From positions 138,933,636 to 138,997,635 of the forward strand of contig NC_134950.1 of the NCBI RefSeq assembly GCF_965638725.1: 64,000 bases of DNA, read 5' to 3'. The DNA is from Aptenodytes patagonicus. Its lineage: Eukaryota > Chordata > Aves > Sphenisciformes > Spheniscidae. The notes beneath the pieces are model-generated. The model saw only the letters and a program-made list of their open reading frames with translations. It had not been told where the DNA came from and did no database searches. Positions 22,236 to 36,231 of this stretch are shown one piece after another. The number at the start of each line of letters is the position of its first letter. Position 1 is the stretch's first letter. Position numbers and translations under genes: made by a program.

Positions 22236-25200
22236 ATAATACTGTCCTGCACAGAACATAGCATCTAGGCCTGGAACAGACCTTCTAGATCAAGTCCACT
22301 ATTTTCCTCTTACGTTCATATAATCACATTCATAAATTTGTTACGTTATTGCCAATTAGCAGCAGAATGAAAACACCATAATTATGTTTCACAACTGTTT
22401 CTGATTCTGTTTCTTTTTTCTTGCCTTCATGCTTGAGAAAAAGGGAGCAGGTAACATTGAATGATGAAGGGCTGGAGAAGGTGCTTGAAGAGCACCTTCA
22501 TGAACTGCAAGATTCTCACAAACTACATAGTTGTGATTGACTGTTGAGGTTTTTCTACAGCTGGTAGGCATGATGATTTCACTGTCATGTAGGAACAGTT
22601 TAATAAATTCAGATCAAAGTTTTCTTATGCCCATGCTCTCATTTTTCATATTATTATCTTGCAATGATATGTAGAGGCATAGTATGTATACCGGTATGTA
22701 TTGGCATTATTAAGGCCCATGACTAACAAAGATACGTGTTGAAGTTAACAAAACTGTACACCGGGGAGAAAAATATTTGAGAGTATGTTTGTAAAAGTGG
22801 TACGGAACTCGAACAAGTAACAGTCATTGTAGCAGAACACAATTTGAATCCAATATAGACTCTTTGGAACTGTCAAACGCAGAGGAATTACTCAAACTAC
22901 GTGAATTATAAAGAGCTTTTAGATAACTACTTGGACTTCTAGGTACACTGGTACCTTTGAGAATGTGGCTTTTATGCCTGTCAGGCTGAGTTTGTGATTT
23001 CTTTTTAAAAAGACGTGTACAGTTATAAAATCACATATGGGTAGAGCCCACTTCCGCTTCTACAGAAATGTCTGTGTTTTTAAAATAAAGTGATAGGTGT
23101 GTTCTATAAAGTGTACCTGCAGACCTTAAAAGCAATTGCCATCTTAAAGACATATAGTTTGGTGTATAAACACTGCTTTAATCCATAATACAGCTTTCTC
23201 CCCTTCTAAATATATTTGGTAATTGTTCCAACACCACTGTAAGCTAACTTTTGGTGAGTTCTAGGGTTTTTTTATTAGCAAGGAGTAGTACTTCATAACT
23301 GTACAATTTCTAAGCACCAGCTGAAGTTTTTTCAATCCATTTACTGTATTTATATTTCCCCAGGCTCCCACTAGTTTGATTCCTTCTTAGACAAATGTTT
23401 CCAGTAGCTGCAGGTGTCAGAGCTACCTGATTGTTTGCCTTGAGGAAACAGAAGATTTGCTGTTAGTTAAAGGTTATTGATACAGGGAAGCTCCCTGGTT
23501 TGTGTGTCTGCTTATTGATGAGTAGGAATAACTTTCCATTAAAAGGTGTATGTCTGATGTGATAAAAAAAATTCTAGTCACACACACATACATACATAGC
23601 ATTGGCTTTTGTTATTTTAGCTCATTCAAAGTGATAAGAAGATTTTCACCTAAAAAATATTACTCAAATACACTGTCTTGTTAAAGCCAAACATTTTTAG
23701 GAAGTTCTAGTTATCCAGGAAACTTATGTAATGTCAGAATGGAAAGGAGAATTGTAAAAGCTGAACTTCTGGATTTAAAAAATACTACTTTGAAACAAAG
23801 CATTTCACATAAATGTTTAAAATATTCTGTTCAACAAGGACATAGTTCAGAATTTTGAAATACGTTTGCAAAATGGAGTGGATGCCTTCTAGTTATTTGT
23901 TTCCTTACTATTTTAGTAGTGACGTAAGTTTGATCTTGCTTATTGTAATTCTGTTTTCCAGGACCATCACCATTTTGTCAGACAGTTCAGAACACAGCTG
24001 GAGTTTATTTGCCTTCAAATTACTCTATCTCAAAATTCTTTTCCCTGGTTGCAACAAAAAATCATAGATTAAATTTAAGGTGGAATGCTGTAATATTTAG
24101 TATTGATTCAGTTTAACTGTGTAAGATATATAAAAACCACCCTGGTTAAACTAGTCCACATAATCAAGAAGAAATTAGTGTATCTAGAAGGATAATCTTA
24201 ATCCTTGATTTTCCCAATTTTTTAAATCTAAGCAAACAAGATATATTCCATGAAATTCATGCCAAACTATCTATCATTATATTTACACAGTTTTGGTTCC
24301 CAATTTGATGCACTTTAATGTTTCCGATTTTCAGAAAGTAACAAACATCTATCCTTTGAAAATCCTCTAGTCCTTGTTACTTTCTAATTCATTCTTTATG
24401 TTCAGTAATTTAGTTTTTACACCCTGTTCCAGACTCCTCTATCTGAACTGCGAATATGCCCAAGTGGGAAGAAAAAAAGAGTCAGATTTCTAAGCTGAAA
24501 GTGTGAACCCAGCTTCAACAAATTGTATTCATTCTTCAACCTTAGTAACTGACATGCCCAAGGCAAAAAAACAGTAGCTTGGGCTAAAATTAGGGATCTC
24601 TCAAAAAATTCTCCACTATTGCAGTTTCCCTTTGGTGCTCTGGGACAAAGTGCAGTTCTAGTAAGTTTTTAAAAACTAAAAATTAATGTTTAGCAATCTG
24701 ACTAAGAAAACCGATTTGTGCTAGGCGTTTTGGAAGGTGACATTAGACACTTGCTTGTAACTCTGGACGTCTGAATAGCTTTTAAATCTAGTCCTTGGTT
24801 TCAGCTTGAAAGACAACAAAAAATGTACACGTTTTCTGAAACTACGCTTTATATATGTAAATGCCTTGATTAAAATACTGTGTAGGGCCAGGAAAAAAAT
24901 ATTGCCTAGTCTGCACTGGGATAGTTTTCTACAAGATTTGCTGTCTCTGCCAGTGTATTGCTGGAAATTTACTGGAGTTGGATATATATCGGCAAGCTTT
25001 TTATACAGTACCATCTCAACTCTCAGAATGGTCTAAACCACATACTATTAGAACATTAATAACTTCCAGTAAATCTTATGTTTTTTAATGCTAATGCTAG
25101 GTCACTAGTAAGCAGTGCTGAATATTTAATTCCTGGGTAGATGGGATTGTAGTTAAATACTGTTTTTTCCCAAATAATCACTAGCAAAAAAACCCCCACC

Positions 25201-28200
25201 ACAAATAAGAACAAGCTAAACTGCCATTCATTGCAACTGGCTTTCTGGGTTTGGTTTTGTTTTGTTTTCCCTCTCTCTATTACTGTGCTAACCACATACA
25301 TAAACAGCTTTGGCATACAATGTGTGTGCTAAAATTAAACAGCACATCCTGAACAATTTTCTCTGATCTTCTCCCATACTGCCTAAAAGAACCAAAGAAG
25401 CCCCAATTAATGTTTTAGAAATAGCTTTAACAAAGGTAGAAAGCAGTTCTGCAGAATTGTCACAGAACTTCAAAAATGACACAAATGAATATTTGGAACT
25501 GGTACCTGAGACATCCCACAGTAAAATTCCAAAATGGTGCTCCGTAACCTAAAAGCATCCTCGGTCACCTCGGCAAGGCAGTCAGACCTCATGGCCCTCA
25601 GTGTGGACAGCCAGTGTGGACAAGTGCCTTGGCAGCCCTCCTGACAGCAACACAGCGTGACACCTCTATCCTCAATGCTCTGATTGCCTTCATGACTTCG
25701 CTGTTGGTTTTTAAAGTTCTTAATTGTGCAGCTTCTCATTATACTCTGACTCTCAGCAGATGCATTTACATCAGCGATCCAGTATCACTTATGTTGTATA
25801 GCCCATGCCATTTTGTGTCACAAGGATAGCAGAGGAATGGTAGACAAGAAGAAAGAAAAAAATTAAGTTGTGAAATCATAGAGACATAAAGGTAAGATCA
25901 AAAAAACAGAAATAAGTGTCCCTGCCTTAACAATCTCATTATGAAATGCAACTGTGTGAAAATCAGGGGAAAGCAATGCCTCCCTTCAGTGGCATTCTTC
26001 ACACAGGAAAGATTATCTCCTTTTTATCTAACGCTCAAAAGCAGAAGACCTTTATCTAGATTTAAAAGGGAGACATATAAGTTATAAAACTCAGTATTGC
26101 TGTGCCGGACTCCTGGAAATCCTCTCACTTACAGAAATTCAGAATTTTGAGTGAACTCACCATGCTCAATGCCCTGGAAAAATTGTCTAGAAAGGGATTA
26201 ATTGAAATCAGTTTGCAGGGCAGATTGTGAACTAAGCTAGCCAACAGAAAATGCAATTTGCAGCTGTGACTTCTGGGGGAGTTTGGTGTCCAAAGCAGCC
26301 CAGTGCCCTTTTCCTCTGCCTGTAAAGAATGAAGAGAACATTCAGAGGTAATTTTTGGGCAGAGGCACCGTACTCAAAGGGACTCCCCTTGTCCCAGAGG
26401 CTGTCCAGCATCAGCACAACATGCCAGTTGCATCAATCTTTCTGTGTGCACTTTCTTCTGAGAAGATCTTCTATGCCCCATATCCAATGAGTACAGAGGG
26501 CCCCAAATCACTCCTCTGCCAGATTTGCAGCAGGAATTTCAATCTAAGCCTTCCATGAGCAAAATGTAACTGCTGGTCCACTGGATATACTGCAAGGGTG
26601 AGGCTATTCCACTTACCTTTTTTTTTCGCTTAAGTTTGACAACAAAAACTTCCCTTAAAAAAAGACAAGTGTGGCTGGTGCTATCTTTGCCTTGGCCTGG
26701 GATAGCCTGTTTGCCTTCCATGCAGGTGAAAGCTTGTTAAACTGTTCCCTTAAAGAAAGATCAATCATTTTAGGTCTCAAAATTGTTCTAGGATATCCAA
26801 ATACCTTACAGCTTTTTTGTAAGCCCAGCAACCAAAATTAATCTCATTGGTTTGTGTGAAGAGATACTTTCATCAGTAAATCCTGAAGCTTTCTACCAAG
26901 GAAATTATTTTTATCCATGTTTTACTCATGGAGAATTCAAAGCACAGAATTCTAAAAGCACAGAATGGCAGTGATGGAAATAAAATTAAGATCTACTGAC
27001 TCTCGACTCTATGCCCAAATAGCAGGGCAATTAGAAAAAAAAAAAGAAGGTGGATTTAAAGATATTTTAATAAAATAGTTTTTAAAACTTCTAAAATATT
27101 TAAATGCATACAGTGAAGTTCGAGTCTGAGAAGAATTTTTTGAAGTGCCTGAAAATTGGTATGTTAAAAGTGATCCTACATTCTTCCTTGACTGGGACAC
27201 TCACGGAATATAGTGATTGTTTCCATGTTCTATCAGAAATTTTGAAATAACTTTTTATTCCAAATTTGGCTCAAAAGTGGGATGTTTTTCAGAGAGAGAA
27301 CATACTCTCCCTCAGCCTGTGCTTTGTGAAAGTGAATCTGGTCACTCTTCTTGAAAGATGTCTCCGTATTTAATACTAACTTTTGAGACAAACAATTTTT
27401 AAACGGGAACATTGTTTTATTCTCTCAGCCTCACAAACTAAGAACTTCCTTTCTATCTCATTTTGAGAGGGCAGATAACTTACTATAAGAACATACAAGA
27501 AAAACTGGAAGTTGAATTGAATCCAAGTCCATACCGTGAGAATGTATTTTCATATTTATACGACAAAGACACAACTTCTACAAATAAGCAATTTTAATTG
27601 AAAAATGCTGACAAAATCCTTACTATTTGGACTGTGCAATCTGTTTTTGATTTCAGACATAAAAGAGTCTTAATTTTATAGAAAAGATGTGATGGGACTA
27701 TGTATTATTGAAAGTTCTCAATTGTCAATATAAATATTATGATCTTGTTCAACAGTGAGGGGATTGTATTCATTTTGGCAATATTCAAAATGCAATCAAC
27801 CATAGATTATGAATGCCTTTAGACAGTGTGCAATGGTGCATAAAACCAATCAATTATCCTTTTTGGCTAGGCTTATCTGGCACTGAGACTGGAAACCTGT
27901 TCTATTGTGAATTGTATGCACCTCAAAAATACATACAAACTATTTTCTGGTTTCTGTTTGCTTAATTAGTACACATGACATTCCTAGTTGTACTGGGCAT
28001 GGGAATCTTTACCATCCAATTTTCACATATGTGTCCTACTTCTATGAAATTTATCTAGGAATTAAATAAACGCAGTTTATCACTCTTTAGAACCTTGTTG
28101 TATGTATCTTCTTGTCTCAGTCTGATGTCATACCTCACCACGTTATTAATCAACGTGTGCAGCATGGAACTCACAATTGTGCGGCATACCATGAGATTTT

Positions 28201-29567
28201 TGCAGCATTTTGAACTCCACATGAAAGTAAAGGACTAAATGTGTTTGCAGTGTGGTTCCCTGAATAATTACTCAAATTATTCCGCCAGTATAGGTCAGTT
28301 TGGATCTTTGCCACCCGTGCTATTTGTAATCCTGATCAGAAATAGACAATTGTGCCAAACTGTGCATCCTGTCAGTCTGCTCATATGAAACTCAGCAGCA
28401 TCAAGGAATTTCCTTGAATGCTATACAGTGGCCTCCCACAGAGGAACAAAGGAGCCAGAGAAAGATATTATATTCTCTGAGCTTCCTACACATCACTCTG
28501 GTTTATTCAAAATGTCAAACCCCCTCTCTTCTTGGCTAAATAAGCCATTCATTTAAGACTTGAGTCCAATCAGTAATCCGGTTCACCATTACATTAAAAA
28601 TGGCATATCCCATTTTATCACAACTGTAAGGCATGGAAGTTTTCTCCACATTCCTTAGTATATGTTGCATTTAGAGGATGCTCTCTTCAATCACACTATT
28701 ACTGTCTTGACAGTTAAGTCATTGTTATTCATGAGGACTTCTTGATGTTTATCTGCAAGTTGTTCAAACTTGTCAAGAAGATCACATAGTGATGACCTTG
28801 AAATAAGAATGAATGAGGCCTTTGTGTTCTATAAATCAGTAACAGTCAGCACAATGCTTGTATTTTTCTCCTGGGAGAAAAGAAGATAGCTACCTGTGGC
28901 CATAAGCTTCTGTACTTGTACATAGTACTTGTTACTAATGCAAAATTAAACCTCTAACATATGAGGTGGAAAAAACACCCCTCAAATGAAAGCAAAAAGG
29001 AAAGTTTTCAAAACCAGTGTTCAGCCTACGTTGCTAGAGCAGGAGAAATACTGAATGTCAGAGAAGGCAATGAATATATATGATTCAGAGTCTTTGAGGA
29101 AAACTTTAAAGACATTCCAGAAGAGCCTAACATAATTAAAAGAGCTGTAGATAGATAAATGCATTAAAGGAATAACCAAATAGCACATTAGAGGAAAGTG
29201 TTAAGTATTACTGAGGCACAGCTAAATATATTAGCCTGCTATAGCATAAATGAGGTACTCCTCAAAATTTTAAATTTGAAGTTAATGTAAGTTACGTATA
29301 AAATAGTAGGTTGAAATTAGTAAGGAGGAAAATCAAACTATATTCTCCAGAATTAATTTTTTTTTGAACACTTAGGAATAAGCAATAAGGAAAAGTAACC
29401 TGTCTTACTAGAAAACCAACTATCAGATCGATAATATGGAAACCTTCAGTTTTCTTTTCACCGGTATGGCAATGGGATCCCAGAATTTGCTGAGAAGCTC
29501 TCAAAAAAACTTAAAGATGTCTTGGCATTCTGTGTAACAACATGTAACTCTAAGGGCAACTTAAATG
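22236..29567. other. intergenic DNA
   Basis: AT-rich, with no recognised gene. It contains a perfect 9-bp-stem hairpin at 22477-22499 (GAAGGTGCT, 5-base loop, AGCACCTTC) and a possible degraded CR1 tail near 22260. Open frames here are short and unconvincing. Confidence 0.6.
22255..22310 (-). mobile_element. possible degraded CR1 tail fragment
   Basis: The plus strand reads AGGCCTGGAACAGACCTTCT then AGATCAAGTCCA, resembling the reverse complement of a CR1 tail. It is short and diverged. Confidence 0.35.
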
Positions 29568-30090
29568 CATAAGGGATTGAGCAGCTACCTTATGAGGAGA
29601 GACTGAAAAGTTGGGAGTCTTCAGCAGTGAAAGGAGAAGGCTAGGAAGAAAAGTAATGAAGTGTTATGAAGGCATGAAAATAGTGGATAAGGTGAAGGCA
29701 AAACTTCTGTTCACTCTATCCTGTAATACGAGAACTTAATAAAAATAATAGATCAGCTTAAAACAGATAAAACAAAGCATTTTTTTAAACACAAGGTAGC
29801 GGACTTCTGGCACTCGCTATCACATGAGATTGTAGAGGCAAATTGTGTCAACAGGTTCAAAAAGGGATTAGACAAATAGATGGACCATAGGGTAGGGATG
29901 TACCTCTGGCATCCCTAACACAACAGTGTTGTATCGTGGGAAGTGAAAGAGGAATGGACCTCTGAAAACAGCTGGGCTTGTTATTCTCTGTGAATAACCT
30001 CTCCTGTTGCCACTGCTGGAGACAGAAAACTGGGCTGGATAGACCACTGGTCTGACCCACTAAAGCCTTTCTTACAGTCTTAAAATAAAA
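29568..30090 (+). mobile_element. old CR1 LINE, 3' end
   Basis: It begins with words of the last ORF2 codons (CTACCTTATGAGGAGAGACT, then GGAGAAGGCTAGG). It continues through GTTCAAAAAGGGATTAGACA and ends GGGCTGGATAGACC, GGTCTGACCCACTAAAG. This is the classic old-CR1 3' end ('gggctggatggacctttggtctgacccagta'). Divergence is high, so it is much older than the copy at 19.7 kb. Confidence 0.8.
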
Positions 30091-33000
30091 TTAAGAGCTC
30101 TATTTAAATGCAAGCATCAATCTGATATGCATTACTAATCCTAAAAGTGAATGTGAAGCTTGAATAGTTAAGTTTGTTGTTAAAATAACTTAAGAAATCA
30201 GTGTTACTTATCTTGGCCTCATGAAAGTCAAAATTGGGTGTGCCTAGTAAAAACAATTTCAGTAAACGATGCCCTCTCTTTACAGGAATACTGCTGCTTT
30301 CTGAACTGTAAGAATTTGTGGTTACTTTGTTTTAAATATACAGCTTGTATATTTTAAGATTCTATATTGTATCATATAAGGTGAAAGTACTACGTGGTTG
30401 TATGTGCTTTCAAATTTACAGCCAGGCTTAACCTAGAAACCAGCATGCAGCAATGTATTATAGCTCGTTAGAAATATAATGGTGCCGATAATATTTCCCT
30501 TCACTGTTTTATTATACAGTTATAAAACACTGCTTTATTTTTACATTTATGATGTAGAAGAGTCCAGGCTATAAAACACATTTTGTTGGCATAAAAAGGG
30601 GATGATTGTGTGAGGTTTTGTTGAGGATGAGCTCACAAAAGATCAGTAAATTTGCAGCACATCAGCCGTAATTATACACAGATGCAATTCTTTCTCTGTC
30701 TCCATTTTTTAAAAATTTTATAAAAGACACCCTATCTCTCTATTTGCTTGCTTCATGAGAAATATAAAAGTAGCAGACAAAATGCATTTTTCAAGCAATT
30801 GTATAACCCACGTATCAGTAATGCCATCTTCCAAATGCTAAGAAATTCAGTAGAATACCTTGCTTCTAAGGAAATCTCTCAAAACATTCATCCCATCACA
30901 CCAAGAAAAAAAATAAGCATGTTCTGAAAATTGTTCTGGACTCTGACTAAGAAGAAAAGGTTTGATCCAGGGCTTCTTACTTAGCTACTAGATTACATAC
31001 CTTAGAACCACGTAACAAATCCTCAAACACACAGTAGTCTGACCCATCCGTGTTTCCATTTTGAAGTTCACTTTGCTGGATGGACTGAAGTTTCCAGTCA
31101 GATTCACAAAGCCCATCTAGGCAGTCTCTGCTCTGCAGGTGGGTTCAGGTGAGCCACATGAATGATATCTACGTTAGTAAGTAGTGCAGGCTAATAGGAG
31201 AGGATTTGTGGCATGAAAGAGTTAGTGCTGAGAGCTTAACATCCACACCACACATTTCAGGAAGGTTTACTTAGCGGTATTTCTAGCCTGGTCCTGTGGC
31301 TGGAGAGCATTAGGTGTGCTTTTGGAGCATATCTTCCAGTTTAATCTCATCCAAAAGGAACCTAGTTCCTATGCTTTGAGATTGCTTCGTGATGTGAATA
31401 AAAGCATGACAAATACTGAGAAGCACATGCCAAAATGCTAATGGTGAAATGCAGCCATGGGTATCATCAACATTCAAAATTAGTTACATTTCAGTACTTT
31501 AAGCACAAAGGTCTTTCACGGTCTGGGTTACTTAGAGGCCATACTTGTGAAGGATTTGCATCAGAATAGTACTTCTAACTTTCCTTTAGTATGAAATTAG
31601 ATAAGGCTAGGGAAATTGTAAGATATCTGAACAAATATGAACTTCATAGAACAAAAAAAAGAACTTGTTTGCAAATATAAATATTTGCTTTAACTGCATT
31701 TATCCACCAGATGGTGTCCCACAACATATCCTTTAGGAGCTGCCTGAAAGAATGAGGAATGGTTCTACATCTATTTCACAGATACCAACACTGTATTTTT
31801 GAAACTCACAAATATTTTTCAATACATAAGTGCTCAAGGACAAATTTTAGATTTTACCAAAATGCCATATCTGGAAAAAATCATGGTAAACGGTGCTCTT
31901 TATTGCTGCATTACATTTTTCCCATTTTCGTCTTTCAATGAGCCACGGAGGCAGGAAGCTCTCAAGTGTTTGTATTTTATTAAAAGTGTAGAAAATCTGC
32001 ATGGTTTAGAGAATATTGACACTAAACTAATCAGTTCAAGCTGGTTTAGGAAAATGTCGGGCTTATATAAATAGAAAATATTCAACAGTCTACTCAATGA
32101 AAAAATTTTGAAAAGGGGAGGCCACTAAAAAGTGGAAAAATAGATCCTTTTGATTAATGACTCAATAGTGGAAGAATGTTGCCCATACCCATCTGTGTCC
32201 CAGACAAAGTGAAGGAGATGGTTTATCTCCTGCCAGGACAAAAGCCAGCACAAAAGGAAGATCTTACAATGCAGAATTCTGGTGAATCTTCACTTATGAT
32301 ACCCCATGGAGTCTGTAGTAACAATAGGGAAAGGAAATGTGGCAGACTAAAAAAAATCTCACAGAAAGCCAGAAGATGAGAATTTAAGGTTTTTACTGAA
32401 TAGGGCTACAGGTGTGTATTTGAGTGGAATTTGGTTCCGTGTTTACAAAAGTATACAATATCACTTTAAATTCTCTACTAGCAGAATAGTAAGACAGGAA
32501 AAAAACAAATAGAAAATAAAAATAGAATCTATGGTTCCTGCAGTGTGTCATTCATTATGTATCTGTTGACTAAACTGAAAGAGCTCATGGCAGGAGGCTA
32601 TATTACCATCTGTACAAAATGCTTCATAAATCCTTGATATTTAAGCCAACACTTCCAATACTTTTTCAAAATTAGGGATTTAAAGCTGGTTCTTAAATCA
32701 ATGGTCCAATTCTCAGTTGTACCAAGTGCCCAATCATACGTGCTGAGTCAGTAAGAACTATAGTGCTCAACATTTTAATATAACTTACACAGGTTTGCAA
32801 ACTTTTCCCCTCACCTTTGCCACTGCTCTCACCAAGATAGTCTCCCCTGCTGTTTCCTCTTTCCTCTGCAGTATGAGAACTGTTGCCAACAGGCAATTTC
32901 TCTGTTGGACAAGTAGATACATAATCATGGGTAAAGAAAGGTTGACCCCATACCATGTAGATCCCACACTCACAGTTGTGACTGATTCAGTTAACTTTGG

Positions 33001-33462
33001 AGAGTGTCAATGTTTCTTTTCCTGGTGTCCTTTCCAGCATCTGCTTTGGATGAGAAGGAAGGTTCTGGAGCTACCACTGTTCAGGAGGTGGCTTCACTGC
33101 TCCATGGCCTCCCTCTGCTCCTGCCCTGTGCATATCAGTCCTTCTCCCAGCAGACACTCCCTCAGCACAGCTCTGTGCCTTGGCCTCATCCATCTTTTAG
33201 CCACTTCTCAAGCAGTGTGATTCATGGGGAGTGACCTCCTATGTGGAGAACTGGTCCAGAATGACAAATAAGTAACAGTTACACAAACAGCAAAAAACCC
33301 AAGAACTCAGGCTTCTTTTGGCTTTAAGTCATAGATTTCTATGAAATGGCTGAGGTAGAGCTCATAATTTGATATAAAACTGATTAGTAATGATGTGCAG
33401 CTATTTGGAACCCTACTTAATAGTATGCTCCATCTTTTTATTCACTATATTCTGCCTCCAAT

Positions 33463-33504
33463 TTTCTAATTAGTTTAATTTAATTTCTAATTAGTTTAAT
33501 TTAA
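33463..33504. repeat. perfect 21-bp tandem duplication
   Basis: The unit starts TTTCTAATTAG and ends AATTTAA. Copies lie at 33463-33483 and 33484-33504. Confidence 0.92.
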
Positions 33505-36195
33505 TCCTTGTTTATTAGTAAAAGTATTTTTTTTTTTTACTTCTCAGTGACTTTTACAGCACTTACAAAACATGAGGAGCAACTATATGTACCCTTAAGT
33601 GATTTAAAATGTCAGCATTCACTGCCTTTATTCCTTGGTATGCACCTGGACTGTAGCACCCTGCTGGTATGTGGGGCATCAGTACAATTGCTAAGACCTT
33701 CTGCAGATTCAAGAGCTTGCTCTGATGAAATACAGAAGAAATATACCTCTAGGGGACGGAAATTTTGGTCTGAAACCACAGTACTTGCCTGAACACGTAA
33801 CCTTGCCCCCAGTTCACATGGAATGACACCAACCTTCATCCCACAAGTTCTAGGAACACATTAGTTTCATGTCCATGAAAGCACCAACCTCCTGATTTGT
33901 GTCTAGCTTTAGAATCAAAGACAACGTCTGTATTACTTACTCATAAACTAGTACATTCCAATGAAATCAGTCTAATGATTCTGGAATTTCTACTGTAAGA
34001 TGTTTCTATGCATAATTGGACTGTGCAGAGGTACAAATGGCCAGCATCCAACGAAAAATCATGAACCAGCCTGAAACGCACACACTTCTTGTTATATGAT
34101 CTTTATATGTCAAAAAAACAGGGGCAAGGGGGGGTCCGCCTCAACTAATTAATTTGCCAGCAGTATCTATTTGCATGATGAAGCAAAGCTTGTAAAAGGT
34201 GAGGACGCGTATAACTCTTTTTATTAAGGTATTCTTCACTTTGATACTGCTGAGAATTTGACAGCACTGTTCTTAAATTAGGTTTTTGTTATGAATGCCT
34301 CGATGTTTTGTACTCTGTGTATAGTAGGCCTCATACCATATTCTTAGAGACAAAAATAACTCCTTCGTGTTCAGCTGAGTAGCTTGGTAACTGTCTGAGA
34401 GACTGAACAGTGATAAATGAGAGAAAAATTAAAGAAGACTTAGAGATTACTGAAATCTAGTGTACCTGTACCTTTACAAGGGAAAGTACCGGGTAGTACT
34501 ACAGATGAGAAATCTTTTTGCGGCCAAAAAACGAAAGCCCAAACCTTCAGAGTACAGATAAGACATTCTCAATAGCAAGGGTGAATGTCCAAATCAGCAG
34601 ACAAGATGAATCCTGCATCTGCTGAAGTCTTCCTTCACATTTCAGTGCCTTTCTGAAACACGTTCTTTAGTCAAATACAGGTTATGAAGTTCAGTACAAA
34701 AGTACCTGGATGTATTGTATATAATCATCTAGCAGTCTCCCCTGGCCTTCCAATAGTAAAAAGCTTTGGGAAATGCAGTAAAATTGGATCCATGCTCTGT
34801 TTACTCTTCCATTTAAAAAAGAGTAACAAATTACATTTAAATATTTTTCATGTGTGCGTCAAGTATTTTGCCATATCTGTAGCCTTTAGAATGAATAATC
34901 TGCATAATTTTTTGTGGCTTCCATAGTCTTAGATTCTTGGGCTCTAATGAAAAATAGCACCTTGCTTTAGTGACTGTCTTTTTCAGACAAATGTAAAGCT
35001 GATCGAAACGAAACCATTCTCGTGAACCAACTAAAGTGGACAGCTGATTTTCTTTGGCTCTTTTAAAGACTTCAGCCAAAATCAGTTTTCCTTTTTTTAT
35101 GTTTCTCCTGCAAATACAATCTCAGAAACAAGAAAAATTTGCATTCCATACACTTAAAAAGAAATAGAGTATTTTCCTTCTGTTTTTCTAAACAGTTATC
35201 CTTGAAACAAAGAAATACTGTGTAGACTTGACAGCCTGTGGCACAGAACAACACACAACTTGGCCAGTAGACCATGTGTGGCAAAGAAAAAAACAATTTT
35301 AATGAACAACAGGTACCAAGAAACAATATCAATTGTTATCATTACTTTCTTTTAAAATTAAAATGGTCCAATTTTAAGATACTTCTTCCAAAAACTACCA
35401 AAAAAAAAGGAAAATGTGTAGAGTATAGTTTACAATTAGAAAGGGAGAAAGAAAATGTACATTTAAAAATGTTTTCTATACATGTTTATTATCTGTACCA
35501 TATGAGTTGTGCTTTGTCCATAAGTGTTCTATTGATAATTTACTTAAAATGCTTGGATAAGGACTGGCCCTTTGGCACGAGTGAGGTAGCATGGAGTACA
35601 TAAAACAAGAATCAGTGTAATCTGTTTCTTCTGGTGAAATACATTTTTATTTTGTTGAGACTTTTGTCTCAATGTACAAAAATGCAGTTTCAATTTGATT
35701 TAATATTTCTAATGCCACGTACTAAGTCCATTATTTTTCCAGTCTTAACTAACTGCATTTCAGTGAATGGTGCAGCTACTCTTCAGCAAGCTAGATCCTG
35801 CCTCACTTATGCGCAATTTCAGTTGAACTTCGTGAGAGTTCTTTCTTCTAAAGAAGTAGACATTTGAGTTCTAATCTGTATCGAGCATTTTTGGATCTTT
35901 CAACATGCTTGATGCCAAAATATAATGCTATGTGACAGTTTTGTAAGCTAACAAAACGAGCACTCACTATATCCTCCATTTTATTTCCACTGTAACAAAA
36001 AAGCTCATGATCTTAACATATACATTCACCTAACACTATTACTTGGATTAGTTGCTTGCATGCAACGCTTATTTTCTTTGTAAATTACTGCTATGTTTAG
36101 TATTTTCTATTTTTAACAGAGCATACCAGCCTGGCAAAGGATTGCTAGTAACATTCAGTTCATCACCCTCTTGTAGGAAAGTGCTTTTGCTTGTC

Positions 36196-36231
36196 TGCAG
36201 CCTCGTTAAGGCTTGCAGCCTCGTTAAGGCT
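36196..36231. repeat. perfect 18-bp tandem duplication
   Basis: The unit TGCAGCCTCGTTAAGGCT occurs twice head to tail, at 36196-36213 and 36214-36231. Confidence 0.93.

Noticed and set aside
32795-33220. 141-codon plus-strand open frame
   Set aside because: No recognisable domain, and an overlapping frame is equally open. Most likely chance.
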